NCBI RefSeq assembly: GCF_018320785.1
Contig: NC_054873.1
Coordinates: 20,798,196-20,862,195, forward strand
DNA length: 64,000 nt
Source: Cheilinus undulatus
Taxonomy: Eukaryota > Chordata > Actinopteri > Labriformes > Labridae
Direction of reading: 5' to 3'
Shown here: positions 1 to 12,063 of the stretch, piece after piece
Layout: each line of letters starts with the position of its first letter
Position numbering within the stretch: position 1 is the stretch's first letter
The notes under the pieces: model-generated
The model's database searches: none
What the model saw: only the letters and a program-made list of their open reading frames with translations
Told to the model about the DNA's origin: nothing
Program-made: the position numbers and the translations under genes

Positions 1-1254
1 GTTAATGATTAATTCTTTTATCTGGAGGCATGAGAAATGATCTGAAGTTTACTGTTAATAAAACAAGACATCTAGGTGCTGCAGCAATTTATTAGTGTAT
101 TCTCTACTCTTGGCGTCCTCATTTCAATCAGGAGAATCTTAATAGGAGTTAGCAATAATACATTTTTTAAGTTTGGACATGCTTAGAAATGCATAATGTC
201 TTTGGCAAATAGACAAATGTGATAAGGTGAGGGGTGGACTTTTGAGGAGCTTGACCCAAACCCTGATGAGATGACTTGGAATTAAAGGGTGCAGACTGGT
301 ACAGAAGAGCTGGACCTGGACACTGCTGAGATGTAATGGAGGTGGCTAGGGTGGAGGAGGGTTCCAGCTGTCACGATGAAACAACAGACTGACTGCGGAG
401 GACAGGAGAACAGATTTTAAAATATGGCAGCAACAGGATGATTGGATGAAGACAGGTCGTGGCAGAATGAGATTGGCTCAGAATTTTAATGAGTAGATGC
501 CCATAGCAGCAAAGGGGAGACATTTGAAGGAGTGATTATTAATGCACGAAAGGATGAATGGAAATAGAGAAGTGTTCTTGCTTGGACTTATGCTAAGCTT
601 CAATTATGTTAACATGGCTTAAAACTTGCTTATTGACTTAGTAGTGATTTCATGAGAGTTAGACAAAAAAGAAACAAAAACGTTATCTGATCATTTATCC
701 TAATGTAGCTCAGTTTACCAGTGAAGTGTGTGAACAACACTGCAGCTGTGAATCAGTTCCAGCATTTATACAGTTTTAGCCTTGGTTAAAGAAGTATTTC
801 TACAAGGATAGAATGAGTTCATGTAGTATTTTAATGCAGAAAAATACAGAACTAGGATACAGTATATTGTAACTAATCTTTATTGTATGTATAGCATCTC
901 AAATATATGAATGAAGCTTCACAAGTACATCAAATGCAGTGAGGGCTGTGCAGAAAATTAGGCCTTGAACTGACAACAGAAAGCCTTTTTTAAACATAAT
1001 GGGATATCTCAAAAAGAATAAACACCACACATCCAAAACAAAGAATGCTAAGCTAGCTCAGGCTTAAAAACAAAATGCATGCATGAACTTAGCTACTGCA
1101 TTTATGACCCTCTCACAGTTAAAGGTAGTAGAGGTGTGGGCTCTGCTCAGTGGCAGAACAGATGGAGAACGTGACATTATTTTGAATATTCACCATAGAT
1201 TGTAGAAAGAATTGGACAAAGCCTGTGTGAAGTCAGCTGTTTGATTACAATAGG

Positions 1255-1480
1255 CGGACTCAAACTGCTTTTGAAGCCAATCCATGGCGGCCTCCAAAAT
1301 GAAATTGCTTTCTTAACCGAACTTTGGATCCCCCAACGGCAGACAAGAGCCTGCCCACTGAGCTCAACTTCCTGTTAGCTAAACTGGCACTAAAGCCGGC
1401 CTTCTGGAGGTTGCATCTACCTGTCAAGCTATCTGTCAATCATATAAAACACGCCAATCAGTGCGCAGTGAGGTTTTTCC
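1255..1480. repeat. Possible dispersed fish repeat fragment
   Basis: This GC-richer island in AT-rich intron contains phrases such as CCAATGGCGGCCTCCAAAAT-like text and CTGTCAATCATATAAAACACGCC, which I associate with a widespread teleost repeat. I see no terminal repeats or target duplication here, so family and ends are unknown. The short reading frame inside it has no recognisable protein signature. Confidence 0.25.
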
Positions 1481-1984
1481 TAAATATGACCGAAACGATT
1501 GTGGTACAAAAAATTCACCCCCCTACAGTGAGAGGACATAAAGACATTAGCTAATGAGGCACGTTTGGTATTTTGAACCAGGCTGTAAACCAGTTTATTT
1601 CTTGTGTAAAAAATGGCTTTTTAACATGTGTTGTGCATGGGACTTTTGGTGTTCCTGCAGCCAGCCTCAAGTGGATTGGTGGTTTGATATTTCAGGACCA
1701 GAGGTTGCCGCTTGTTACTCACATCATGATTTTATCCAGAGAAATAAAGTGGTCCTTGTTTAGACTTAAAAACTTTTCTCTCTAATGGTGAAAAACTGTT
1801 TTCTTTCTTGTTCATAAGAGGGACACACCTGTACAAACAGGGAAGTCTGTCACAAATGTATTATATGTTTATTATATTAAAGAAAGTTAATGTAATAAGA
1901 TATATGTACAACTTTTGAGATCTGAATACTCTGCATGTGACAGTTTAATTTTCTGCGGACAAGATTGAACAACATTTAAAGCAG

Positions 1985-2365
1985 CCTGTTAAAACTCATA
2001 GGCCTGTGTAATTGAGTATCATGGTATCATCTACATAAAAATGATAAGACACATTTGACAAGTTATCACACAAATTATTAATATAAATGAGAGTAAAAAT
2101 TTGTCCTAAGACCGATCCTTGGGGTACACTTATAGAGACCTTAGGGATAGAAGAGGTAGATCCATTCATCTAAACATATTGTGTTCTATCAGTCAGATAG
2201 TTGGCAAACCAGCTTGCTTTTATATGTCTACGTGATGGTGGACATTTATCTACAAACTGTGGTTTACTGTGTCAAATGCCTTTGAAAAATCAATATAAAG
2301 AGCTACATAGGAGCAGCTGTAACAGTATGTTGCTTGCTTTCTAGAACCAGATTGAAATGCTGATA
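1985..2365 (-). mobile_element. LINE reverse-transcriptase fragment (non-LTR)
   Basis: Read on the minus strand this stretch encodes hallmarks of a non-LTR reverse transcriptase in order: KAFDTVNH, SWFANYLTDRTQYV, VPQGSVLG, YINNLCDNL and FYVDDT, the last being the YxDD catalytic box. At least one in-frame stop interrupts it (after RTQYV), and neither an endonuclease domain nor a 3' tail is obvious, so it is a dead fragment. The motif set fits the Jockey/CR1/L2/Rex-like group of fish LINEs; I cannot choose between these by eye. Confidence 0.75.
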
Positions 2366-3086
2366 AAATATTTATTTGCATGTGCTATCATGCTGTTTGG
2401 CTGATTCTGAATGTCCAGTTGACCAATCAAAAGGTGTTTTTTGCAATGCATTCCCACAACCGTGAGCAAAGCCTCGCTGTCTTGTGACATTCAATTTGTT
2501 ACTACAGCGTTGTGAAGTTACATGTCCCTGTCAGTGAAGTTATTGTATGTTTGGTCTTTAGGGAGCTCCACATACACATAATCAGACCTGTACCCACATA
2601 TTGAGTTGTGGCCCCTGTTGGCTCCACGGATCCTGTTTTTTGCCCCTGTAACACCACTGTTATTCATCCTAAGTTGGTACAAAGAAGGATCGCCTTGTAG
2701 CCCAGTTACACCTTTAGGATAATCATAATGAAGGCAAAAAGTCACAGGGATGTAGATATCATGGCTTTAAATAACACTGTAAATCAGGCTACAATGCTTG
2801 ATGCACTGTTTCTTGTAATCGTGGCTTTTCACCCCACAACCCCAGTGTCTATCTAGGTAAAACTTGCCTGCTACATTGGCAGACAGTGCTACATATTACA
2901 TTCAATTCACCATTTATTTGATGTCTGTATCTTGAAATAGGATGTTTATCTGGACTTGTTAGGTGAATGTGACTCATGATGAATCTAATGAGATATTTTC
3001 AGACCGATTGAATCAGTAATCTTTACAGTGCAGCCCTCTGTGTACTACATGCTAATATATTCTGGTAGTGAGTCGACTTAGATGTA

Positions 3087-3628
3087 CAGTGCTTAACAAA
3101 TTTATTAGACCACGTGTCATATTGTCTCAAAGACCATCCAGCATCATGAAGTGCTTTAGTGCGGACTCTTTCATTTTCAGTGAGCTCTCCATGTTTTACC
3201 ATTTTGAACAGGAATGAGGAATTTCAAACTGAATTCATCCAAATTTGAGCCGGCTGACTGGGCTTCTCTGAGAAGTCAGAAATGAATCAAGCATAACATT
3301 CAACCACTAAAACTCATTTTTCTGTTCAGGAATGCAAGTCAATAACTATAATTTGACATATTAATCAAGAAATATTAATGTACTTTACTATTTTTTCAGT
3401 TATTTTGTAAATCAGTAAATTTGAAAATTCATGGATAACAATAATAATGATATTTTAGCATTAAGAATATCATTTCGCTTAAAGAGCTTCTACATATTGG
3501 TGTATTATCCATTACAGAAACATAAAAAATGATTTTGGTAATTACCAATGCTGTTAATTTAGGGCAGCTGTGGCATAAAGCTTCCTTTGGTTAGGGTTAG
3601 GGTGGTCTAATAAATTTGTTAAGCACTG
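3087..3628. mobile_element. Non-autonomous Tc1/mariner-type element with perfect 27-bp TIRs
   Basis: The left end 3087-3113 begins CAGTGCTTAACAAATTTATT and is the exact reverse complement of 3602-3628. Both ends are flanked by TA (3085-3086 and 3629-3630), the target site of Tc1/mariner elements. At 542 bp it is too short to encode a transposase. The perfect termini suggest a fairly recent insertion. It lies in an hcn4 intron. Part of the interior may be remnant transposase sequence, but no frame is preserved. Confidence 0.8.
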
Positions 3629-4659
3629 TATGTGAAGGAGCTGTGATTGTATGATTTGTTTTGATTTATTTTGCTCCAGCACTCAGCAGATTAACCTCCC
3701 CGACTATTACAGCTGGGAAAAATTGTCCACATCATCTCCTTAAAAGGGTACGGGACTAAGAGGAGCAAAGCTTTGTGATCTTTGATTCCATTTGTGGGGT
3801 TTTCCCTTTGGTTAACACAATATTTAATGCTGAAATCTAATGCACCATTTGTCACTGCCCTTGATGTGGTCTCAAAAAGCTGTCAGTGTTGTCTGGCTTT
3901 GTAGGGATGTTAAGTGTCATGATTTATTAAAGCTAAATGAATATTCATGTCTTTTTAATGCAAAAGCTCTCATCTGAAAACTGGTGAAGTTTTTAAATCA
4001 CAATATAGATGCCATTTCAACACATGCATGTTTGCGTCACCATTCTCCAGCATTCATTTTTTTATATAACAATGAAATTATGACAACGAAAAATCTTTTC
4101 TTTTTCCTGCTTTAGGCTACGAAGCAAACATAACACACACAGATTTTAGGGCAGAGTTTAAAATGGCTAAACAAAAGATGTGTCATGTGAGATAAATAGA
4201 TGAAATTGGTAAACAGGACAGTGAAGAAAGCGCGTGCAAGTCTGTGTTTGTGTTTGTACATCCTCAATATGTCTGTCCTGAAAAATATGTCTCCTTTTTT
4301 TTTTTTTTTTTTAAATGGCGCATTATTTTATTTTCCTGATCTGGCACGACAGATGAGGTCAGGACAAACTGTAAGCTGCAGAAATTGCATTAAGTGCTCC
4401 ATCTGTGGAGTTCAGAGGCACCGGCCTTTTCACGTTTTATCATCTCATACTAATAATACTATTTTTGCCGTCCCTTTTATGAATGGATTCCATCGATGTA
4501 ATATGGCAGTAATGCATCACCATACTCAGCTGAATAAAGTGAAAGATAATAGCATAACTCTTCTTATTAATTACATAATTTCAAAATATATTTCACATAA
4601 ATCTCTCAGCAGGAAAGCTTTACAAAGATCATTTAATGTTTTTTCCCTCCACTCTGCAG

Positions 4660-7600
4660 AAATCTGCCTGCTGACCCGTGGCAGGAGGACAGCCAGCGTG
4701 CGAGCGGATAACTACTGTCGGCTGTACTCTCTGTCTGTGGACAACTTCAATGAGGTGCTGGAGGAGTATCCCATGATGAGGAGGGCATTTGAGACCGTAG
4801 CCCTTGATCGCCTTGACCGCATTGGTGAGTCTGCTGCAAAGAATTTAAAGGAGAATACTGCATATTTAACTGTGAGATATGATCTTATCTGCTCCTTTTT
4901 ACATAACTCTGCATATGTAATATTAAATGAGGCTAACTGTAGAACATTCATACAGGACAATAAAAGTTTGTGGTTATGTGATCTGCCACAACAGGATCAA
5001 ACAACTGAATATTTTTTCAGGATGGCTTCATGGTATTCTTAATTACAGGAAAAGAAATATTTCAAAGAACATAATTCAAATCTGAACACTCATTTTAAAA
5101 AATGCCTTTAATCCCATTCAGAGGTGAATCAGGTCATCAGTGCGTCAGCTTCTTAAATATTCAGGATCCTCCTTAGACTTTATAAAATACAAATTTATAT
5201 TTCAACTATGAAAACATCATGCATAGAATAAAAAGGAATATAAAAACATGGATCTGTATTTTACTGACATTACATCTCTCTTTTGTACTCTTAAATAATT
5301 GTTAAGGATAGCAGGAGATTTTTCTTATAATTCTTTCACAGACAAATAACTAGGGCGTTACATGACTGATGTTTGCATTAACCCTTTATGGGGCAAGGAA
5401 CCATCTATGGTCACTTCAGCCAACTTCCTTTGTGTCTGCCCCTCAACTCTCTGTGATACAGTAGAACCACAATCATTTTTCTCAGCCAATCAATGGAGGT
5501 CAGTTGACATCACGGAAAGTGACAGCAAATAATTTGTTCAGTCAGCATTTGTCCTGAGCGTCTCAAACTTCCTGTTTCTGCCAGAACTAAAAACAAAAAA
5601 AACTTAGTTTTATGTCTCTTTTTGACCCAAACAAAGGCTGTAAAATAAATAACCATAATATCTTATATGTCTTGTATCTCTGATATGTTAATGAAACGCA
5701 CACATTATAAAGGTGAATAGTAGGGTTTGATTTTTAGCAGTAACTGAAATTTCAGTGTGAAAAATTGAGGAATCATATTTAGACATATGCTTGTTTAGGC
5801 GTTTAAAATGGTGTCCATGTCAAACGTAGGGCCAATTCATCTATCAAGCCATACTAAAGGTATTTTTTTGATAAATAAGTGATTTTAATGTAGGATAATA
5901 GTACTCTATAGTGTAAGTGGATGTTACCACAGGTTTGTAAAGAATTGTAGAGTGATCAGTGGTAAACTGTACTAATCGTTAGAAATTTTCAAGGTATAAT
6001 TATAAGAATAGGTTTGATTTTTGGTCAGTTTTATAACCTTATAACTGTTTATTATACTAATGTGGTTTAAATCAGTTTTTCCTTTTTTAATGATGCACAT
6101 TTTATTAAATTCTTGTGACATCAAGTACAATTATTTTATCAATTATTTAGTACTTATATACAAGATTAAGGAGAGAAAATATATACATGTAAAAATCTGA
6201 CAAAAAGGAAGAGAAAGAAAAAGAAGAGAGAGGAAAAAACAGGTTTGAATAGACAAAAGGGGAAAAAAATTAGTTTTTATTTTCACTGTGAGCCTTTTTT
6301 TCTGCTTAAACTGATTTAAACATTTAATAGTTATGATTTTTTTTAACAGTTTTTGGTGTATTATAAAGAAAATGAAATGGTCAGTTTTACAACAATATAC
6401 CAGTTTTATCAAACTTAGAGGGAAAAATCAGTCCATATTTTTATTGTAAGCCTCATCACTGCTAAAATTCACTTAAAGGGATACTTCAACATTTTGCTAT
6501 GAAATAATCATGGAACATTACGAGACGGAGATGTTTTAAAGCTAAATGCAAAGCCGGAACTACACTCCAGACATGGCTGCTGCACTGTGTCACTCCGCCC
6601 AGTGGTTTACTCAAGAAATAGTTCTGATTATCTGCTTCATGCGTCATAATGTTACACAATTATACTTTATTATTTCATAGCATGGTGAATGTGCAGGTCA
6701 CAACTTGTCCACGAGAGCGTTTTGGAGTTGTTGGATTGTGTATTTGATGAGTTTGATGAGGGAAAGCCGGAATACCGTCTGCTTACATTGAGTTGGCACA
6801 GCAGGTCCGAACTCGGCAGCGGCCGATCTAAAAACAGCTTGCACCAACAACTGAAGGTAACAAACCTATAACTAAGACTACAGGAATTATGGCAATGGAC
6901 GAATTTGCCAAAATGTTGAAGTATCCCTTTAATAATTCAATATTTGTATTTATTATAGGTGTCCTGTTGGAATTATAAGATAAAACTGATAGTACCACTA
7001 TTACTTATACAGCATGATAGTAAGGCAGCCTCACCACGTCTTGTGAAATAAGTCATTTTTATCCAAAAAAAACCCCAACTTTTTTTTTCTTCTTTTTTTT
7101 TTTCTTTTTTTTTTTTTTTTTTACCATAATCAGGCAAAGTATTGAAAGGGACAATAAAGAAAGTCATTAATCATGATTTAAAAAAGTAGCGCTCTTATTG
7201 TGGACCTTGATTAATCACTATTAACTCGATTAATCTTGACAGCCCTACAAATATATTATGGCTTTAAATTTAAGTTAGAGTTTGTATCAGTTTTTGCACC
7301 CCTGTTGTAAAGCCCTCCTTTTATCACTGCATAATCACCTAATAAATATTCAGTGTAGTGTTTTATAACAAAAATCTAACCCTGGTTTACTTTAACAGCC
7401 AAAAATAGCATTCACTGTGCATCTTTGTTGTGAAAAATGTAAACAGATGCTGTTTCTGCTCTTAATCACTTCATCTGACACCTACCCCCGAGCAATGTTT
7501 ACACACATTAAAGTTATTATGTAGAAATAATCAATCTTGTCACTAATGGTCTATGGCTGCTTATGTAGGTCATAAAGAGACTTCAGTATTAATTTCTTTC

Positions 7601-9315
7601 TATTTTATAAGCAGTGAAAACCTTCTCACATAAGCTTTAAGCCCTTTGGTTAAGATAGGCAGTGCTAGTCTCCTAATATGTGGTTTAAAAAATGTCTCAG
7701 ATGTTCTCATTAATAAAAAAATTAAAATAGCATCATATTTGTTTGTGTTTTCTTCTTAACAGGGAAGAGGAACTCAGTACTGCAGCATAAAGTCCAGCAT
7801 CACCAAAGCTCTGGTACTCTGAACTTCCAAGAGAGTGAAATCATCCAAAGAATCGTGCAGCATGACCGTGACATGGCTCAGTGCACCCAGCTGATCCAGA
7901 CCAGCCTGAACCCCCCTGCACCCCCATCTCCTACCCCAGTTATCTGGGCCCCGCTGGTTCAGGCCCCGCTCCAGGCCGCTGCTGCCACCACCCCGCTGGC
8001 TCTGGCCTTAGCCCACCAGTCCCAGCTGCCCCCTATCCTCTTTCACCACCCTCTGGCCCCGGGCTCCGGCTCCCTAAAGGACCCAACCAGCCATTCCAAG
8101 AAGGTCCATGCTGGAGCCAACACATCCAGCAGCTGTGGATCAGGCCCCGCTTCTCCTGCCAGCCCCACCAAGCTCAGATCTGGGCTGGAGACTCCCACGC
8201 TGGCGTCCCTCAGGGCTCCTCTTCCACATCTCTCCACCAGTTCTGTGTCACCTACACTGACGTCTGCGCCCATCTTTACCAGCAGCCTGCAGCCTCTGGC
8301 CCCTCTGCCCTCCCACCAGCCCTCACCTCACCCACCACACTCCGGCATGACTCCAGTCTTTCCCATCGGCCAAACCACTGTCTCCTACACCTGCTCTGCC
8401 CAGCTCCACTCTCAGCCTTTTCACGGTGCTATGACCACCCCACCTCACCCATTAGGATTACTCCAGCAGGGGGCACCAGGGAGGCTTGTAGGCAGATTCC
8501 CAGCCCCCTCTGCTTCCTCCATAAGCCCTCTGATCTGCAGCTCTGTCAGCCCTATCCTGAGCCAGCTGCAGCCGCCCTCTCATGGCAGCCTGCAGCAGAT
8601 GGGGTTCAGTCACGACAGAGCAGTCAGGACGTCGAGTGGTCTGACTCTCCCGCAGTTTCCCTTCATCACCAGCATGCAGTCCACCTCTGGATTTATCCAG
8701 CCAAGGTCTGCAGCAGCAGCCACAACTGGGGCAGCAGCCTCCCTAGCCCAGCACAGCCTCGCAGGTCTCCAGTCTGCTTTCCTCCCGCAGGTTCTTCCCG
8801 AGCACTCGGCCCTCGCCTCCTTAGCTCAGTACGGCTCTGCCGAGGCTTCACCGTGCTACACGCCTCCCATCCAGAGTCCCAGCATACAGAGCCCTGCAAG
8901 GGGGAGGACAGTTTACCACGGTGAGCTCCCCAGCACCGCAGGCTCCCACAGCCCTCTCCTCCCTCAGACCTCATGCCCCACCAGGGTGTCGAGCACCCCC
9001 AAAGAGAGGGCCGAGTCCTCTGTGGATCTTTTTACCCAGGAAATAAAGACTATCTCAGGCTCTCACAGCTCCATACACCAGGACAGACCTTTGGCCATGA
9101 GCATCTTCTCGGAGGGGACGCCAGGGGCATCGAGCCCCTTCTCCTCCCCCATGGCTGTCAGTAAACCTTACAGCCAAATCCCGGGGCAAGCCACTTCCAT
9201 CAGTCGGACACATTCAGGGTCAGAACCTCAGAGCCTGCCCATCGGTGTTCAATCTCCTCACGCTGCAATGTTAGAGACTGATCAGAAACAGTCCAAACTT
9301 CCGTCTAACTTGTGA
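4660..9315 (+). CDS. hcn4: HCN4 potassium/sodium hyperpolarization-activated cyclic-nucleotide-gated channel, last two coding exons
   Basis: HCN4 is a plasma-membrane pacemaker channel opened by hyperpolarization and tuned by cAMP. Exons: 4660-4824 (after ctctgcag, donor gtgagt) and 7763-9315 (after ttaacag, stop TGA 9313-9315). The first encodes [14 protein letters not shown], the phosphate-binding cassette of the cyclic-nucleotide-binding domain, then its C helix ending RLDRIG. The frame continues across the junction as [13 protein letters not shown]. The second exon holds the long Pro/Ser-rich cytoplasmic tail. Two segments point to HCN4 rather than HCN1-3: [19 protein letters not shown] and the terminal KLPSNL. 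SNL is the family C-terminus that binds the auxiliary subunit TRIP8b. The transmembrane core and start codon lie left of the window. A possible poly(A) signal AATAAA is at 9483-9488. Confidence 0.93.
6473..6932. mobile_element. MITE with perfect 24-bp terminal inverted repeats at TTAA
   Basis: Left end 6473-6496 (TTAAAGGGATACTTCAACAT, then TTTG) is the exact reverse complement of 6909-6932. The outermost four bases are TTAA on both sides, which fits piggyBac-type TTAA targeting. A Harbinger-type TTA/TAA target cannot be excluded, because TTAA is itself a palindrome. The 460-bp interior has no transposase frame. Perfect arms imply relative youth. Confidence 0.8.
7160..7247. repeat. Probable terminal fragment of an hAT-like repeat
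   Basis: The text TTAATCACTATTAACTCGAT followed by TAATCTTGACAGCCCT resembles the widely dispersed vertebrate termini reading AGGGCTGTCAA...TTAATCG on the opposite strand. Only one end is recognisable and no target duplication is visible, so this is a low-confidence family call. Confidence 0.35.
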
Positions 9316-11364
9316 GATTCAGACACACCCTCCTCTAATGCCTGAGCAGAAGGTTTCTGCAGTAGGAGGGTGTGTTTTTCTAAGGAGATCAGTTGTTTCA
9401 TTTTTAATCAGAGTGAATGGATCTGGGAGAGTAATGGACAATTATGGAATTTTTCTACAGAATATTGCATCTCTAATATAGTAATAAATCCAAAACCTGT
9501 TGATGGATATATATAGCACCTCATGAGAATATCAATTGTTCTGTGTATTGTATTATAACCACTCTGTGATTTGTTCTAAGTATTTGTTTAAACCCCATTG
9601 TCCTTTCAACTTTGTGTCATTTAGCTTTACCCGTTTAGTTTGATTTGTCCACAACTGTATCCAGAAACCAAAAATTCTCGTCTTTTTTTACAATCCTCTC
9701 CCATAACTGAATTTGTTGTGTGAATGCAGGGTTCCCCCTTAAAGAGATGGGAGCAGAGAGACAGACTGTGCACTTTGCCTGTTTCAGAGATCACCTAAGG
9801 TAACGGTTTCGATGACGGCATGTCTTCCAGGAGAGCTTTTCAGCAATATTGCACACCCTAAATGGGTCACACAAATCAGATCACGTTCAGAGACACTGAA
9901 GTAATGAATGTAATGTAATGTTTGTCTGCGTCTGAGTGGAAGAAGTAGGATTAATTCTTTGAATGTGTTGAACTTTGGGGGCGACAATGGGAGGAAGTGG
10001 CACTGGTTTCAGAGGTAACGCACACATTTCTGTTTCGTGTCCCAATACAGAACATACGCCTGAGCCAAGGTCTGTGTGCCATCAGCATAGTATGCAATAA
10101 TCTGTGTTTTTTTATGGTTACTGTGAATAGAAGCACTTGAGTCGATGAGTGAGATTCTGTTTTTAGGTAGAACAGATTAAAAACAAGGGAATCAAATGAC
10201 ATAAAAGCAATCGTGGATAATCAAACGTCCTGAAACCAGCAATGCACTAAGACTGATCTGAATGTTTCTTGCACCAGTCAAAGGGCTAAAAGCAGTTACT
10301 AGGACACACGGTTAACCAGAAACCCTGATGGGTCATATTGCTGCATATTTACCTCTTTTCATTTCACATTATTTGATTGTGAAAACTCTGACATCTGTTG
10401 TTGAACAATTGCTGCTTTGTGATGCTATGCTGAATCAATAAGACGTCTATTACGGACTGCTTTTTTAAAACTCCTTCCACTTGTTAACAATGTTTAGATA
10501 ATATTTCTCTCTCTCTCTGTGGACCTGCGGCTGGTGAAGAACTGTGAGCAGCGAGCCGGTCAGCAGGTCAGACCGTCAGAGGATCCTGTCCGCTGGTTTT
10601 AGCTGCCTGGCTACTGAACCTGTGGTATGCTGTGACTCTGAGAGGACAGAGGTACTGTCAGTCAGTAGCAGGTCGCTGCCAATGGGCTGATCAATCCCTC
10701 ATTATTATTCTCCTCCAACCCCCGCACCACAACACCACCCGCCAGTGGCATCGGCTCGGACTGAGTTTCTTTGAGTGCATTTAAGTTAAAGTGTTTAAGA
10801 GAGGAGGTGTCAGTCATTCATCTATTTATATATTTATATCTCATTTTGCTGCCTTTTAACCGACAAATCTGAGGATTCCATCACCTATGTATGTTAGGAA
10901 TATTTTATTTTAGCTACTGAATTCAATGCAATAAAATACCATATGATTACTGATGCTCATTTGAGCTACAGATCTTTTTTTTTTCTAACAAAGGGTTGGA
11001 GGCATTGAAGGAGAATCTGATAAAATGCTGTTGAAGTTTCAGACTTTAAGCCGGATTATAAATGGAGAACTGAATGGTGCCACAAATCAAAATAGGATTC
11101 TAATCTGCCAGATTTTCATCTTGTATTATAATTTCATAAGTGTTATAATTTCATCTTATAACAATAATTAAAACTGCTAATTATATATAGGTATCTAGTT
11201 CTTTGCCACAGCAAAGATTTGACTTAATTTTTTTCCCCTTTGGGACGAAGCTGCAGGGTCAGAATCATGCTAAACTTTTTTTTCATGTCTCCCTGGACAA
11301 AGAGTGACCTCATCTTCCCTTTTTATCTTAACTCCATCAGAAGACTGTACGTTGACATGCCTTT

Positions 11365-11500
11365 AACTGTATGAGATGCTGTGGCTCAGGGGTAGAATCA
11401 ACAGTCAGTCCACTAGAGGGATGGGTTTTGAACCCAAAAGTGCTCCTACTGCTGTTTTTGTGGGGGTTGAAGGTGTATGAATGGGAAGAGTTAATACTCA
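11365..11500 (+). repeat. Possible degenerate tRNA-derived SINE
   Basis: GTGGCTCAGGGGTAGAATCA resembles a tRNA A box and GGGTTTTGAACCC resembles a B box about 35 bp downstream, followed by GTGTATGAATGGG-like text known from a common fish SINE body. The match is by eye, the tail is unclear, and it could be chance. Confidence 0.3.
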
Positions 11501-12063
11501 TTGTCATTTTAGCTGCTATCAGGGTTTGATTGTGGTATGCAAAGTTGAGCAACTACCTGAGGCCTTGTGCACCAAAGAGCCTCAAGATAAAGACAGAGGT
11601 GTGAATCAAATGTGAGGTATGCATCAAATTATTTCAGTAATTAAAATGAATATCTAGAACTAAAGATGCACTAATTGTAAAAATTAACTCGTTTTTTCTT
11701 AATATGGATTACTTATATTTTGGCCTTTGGGGTCAAACCTGGCCCATTTTGGCTCTACTGTTTTCAAATCATGACAACATGTGTCCCCAAATTCCATGTT
11801 ACATCATTTTGATTTTCATTTCAAGTCATTATATATATAAAAAAATGCAAGTTTTGTTTCAAATCTGTGTCCAAACATAATGAATTGCATGACATTATTC
11901 TTAGTTTTTAATTAAAAACATTTAAAAAAAATTGTGTGATACAAGGAGCATTTGATGTCTGCTTGTCTCAAACTATACTATTGCTTTTTATAATGATTAG
12001 AAATAATCACACTTTTTGTCCTTGTTTGCCAAAACTGACCCTGGTTTACATTTAAAAAGCATA

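Larger units (their letters stand above)
1..4659 (+). other. hcn4 intron (left edge of window)
   Basis: This sequence lies upstream of the hcn4 cyclic-nucleotide-binding exon and is read as intron of that gene. It is AT-rich with no recognisable host exon. It holds a LINE reverse-transcriptase fragment near 2.0-2.4 kb, a short dispersed repeat near 1.3 kb, a MITE at 3.1-3.6 kb and an 18-base T run at 4295-4312. The long reading frame from 4200 into the exon is intron read-through. Confidence 0.7.
4825..7762 (+). other. hcn4 last intron
   Basis: AT-rich intron between the last two hcn4 coding exons, without recognisable coding sequence. It contains a 460-bp MITE (6473-6932), a T/C-rich tract around 7078-7122 and what looks like the end of an hAT-type repeat near 7160-7247. 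The remainder shows no feature I can name. Confidence 0.75.

Noticed and set aside
3592-3606. TTAGGGTTAGGGT as an interstitial telomere
   Set aside because: Only about two units, lying within a transposon terminus; too short to suggest a telomere relic.
4200-5042. A 280-codon plus-strand frame spanning the hcn4 exon
   Set aside because: Only 4660-4824 is coding; a splice acceptor and donor bound it, and the flanking parts are intron read-through, including a poly-T derived Phe run.
7881-8974. Long alternative-frame and antisense frames over the hcn4 tail exon
   Set aside because: They are shadows caused by the high GC content of the Pro/Ser-rich coding sequence; the true frame continues the CNBD exon and ends in KLPSNL.
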